Assembly: GCF_932526225.1 (NCBI RefSeq)
Contig: NC_064047.1
Span: 5,457,501 to 5,521,500, forward strand
DNA: 64,000 nt
Origin: Nematostella vectensis
Lineage: Eukaryota > Cnidaria > Anthozoa > Actiniaria > Edwardsiidae
Direction of reading: 5' to 3'
Shown piece after piece: positions 63,862-64,000 of this stretch. The position numbers were made by a program, and so were the translations under genes. A model generated the notes under the pieces. The model had not been told where the DNA came from and did not search any database. It was given only the letters and a program-made list of their open reading frames with translations. Positions within the stretch are counted from its first letter, which is position 1; each line of letters begins with the position of its first letter.

Positions 63862-64000
63862 GTTAGTGATGGTGATGATGAGGCGGTTGTAAGGATGGTG
63901 GTGTTGGGATAGTTATAATGGTGGTGGTGGTGTTGAGTTTGTAAAACGGCGGTAGCAAGGGTGGTTGTGGTGATGTCAGGTTGGTTATGGTGGCTTTTAG
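63862..64000. repeat. GATGGTGGT microsatellite at the right edge
   Basis: Trinucleotide-rich GTGATGATGAGG and GGTGGTGGTGG sequence just after the donor, cut by the window edge. Confidence 0.8.

Noticed and set aside
60713-61117. 134-codon + frame in the intron before 61264
   Set aside because: No recognisable domain and no good splice context; judged chance.

Overview
The window looks like nuclear DNA of an early-branching animal, most likely a cnidarian such as a sea anemone. The support is a gene with more than 40 short exons, GT-AG introns, a VPS13A/C-type protein with vertebrate-like layout, and a TPR-CHAT protein of a kind common in cnidarians. It is also AT-rich with many minisatellites. 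Species cannot be proved from the sequence.

Layout: (1) 1-3895 is the 3' end of a concentrative nucleoside transporter gene (SLC28/CNT), including two tandem homologous exons that phase forces to be mutually exclusive. (2) 3896-7012 is intergenic and ends in a CCAAT/YY1-type promoter. (3) From 7013 to beyond the right edge runs one VPS13A/C-like bridge-type lipid-transfer protein gene on the + strand. I located 43 exons: residues 1-840 in exons 1-32 and a further 410 residues in the eleven exons from 52494. (4) The intron after exon 32 is about 20 kb. It holds a class A GPCR gene or gene remnant (36453-37673, +) and an intronless TPR-CHAT gene of about 1,368 codons (39435-43541, -), plus foldback elements and a roughly 1-kb tandem duplication.

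The most striking pattern is that many VPS13 introns are filled by minisatellites whose unit is a copy of an adjacent splice junction. Introns 17, 19, 23, 33, 35 and 41 repeat the exon end plus its GT donor, and the start of intron 27 probably does so too. Intron 20 repeats the acceptor of the next exon with a TACTAAT branch-point-like motif. Intron 19 also carries a second complete copy of exon 19. As a result the gene contains tens to more than one hundred competing splice-site copies.

Other points: exon 32 encodes an FFAT-like VAP-binding motif at the place where vertebrate VPS13A/C have theirs; intron 13 begins with GC rather than GT; at least one short exon between exon 32 and 52494 was not found with confidence; and several unnamed dispersed repeat families occur, including a TA-flanked MITE, tRNA-like SINE heads, and a family centred on an AAAATGGCGGC core. 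Most other open reading frames are products of 3n-length repeats or chance.
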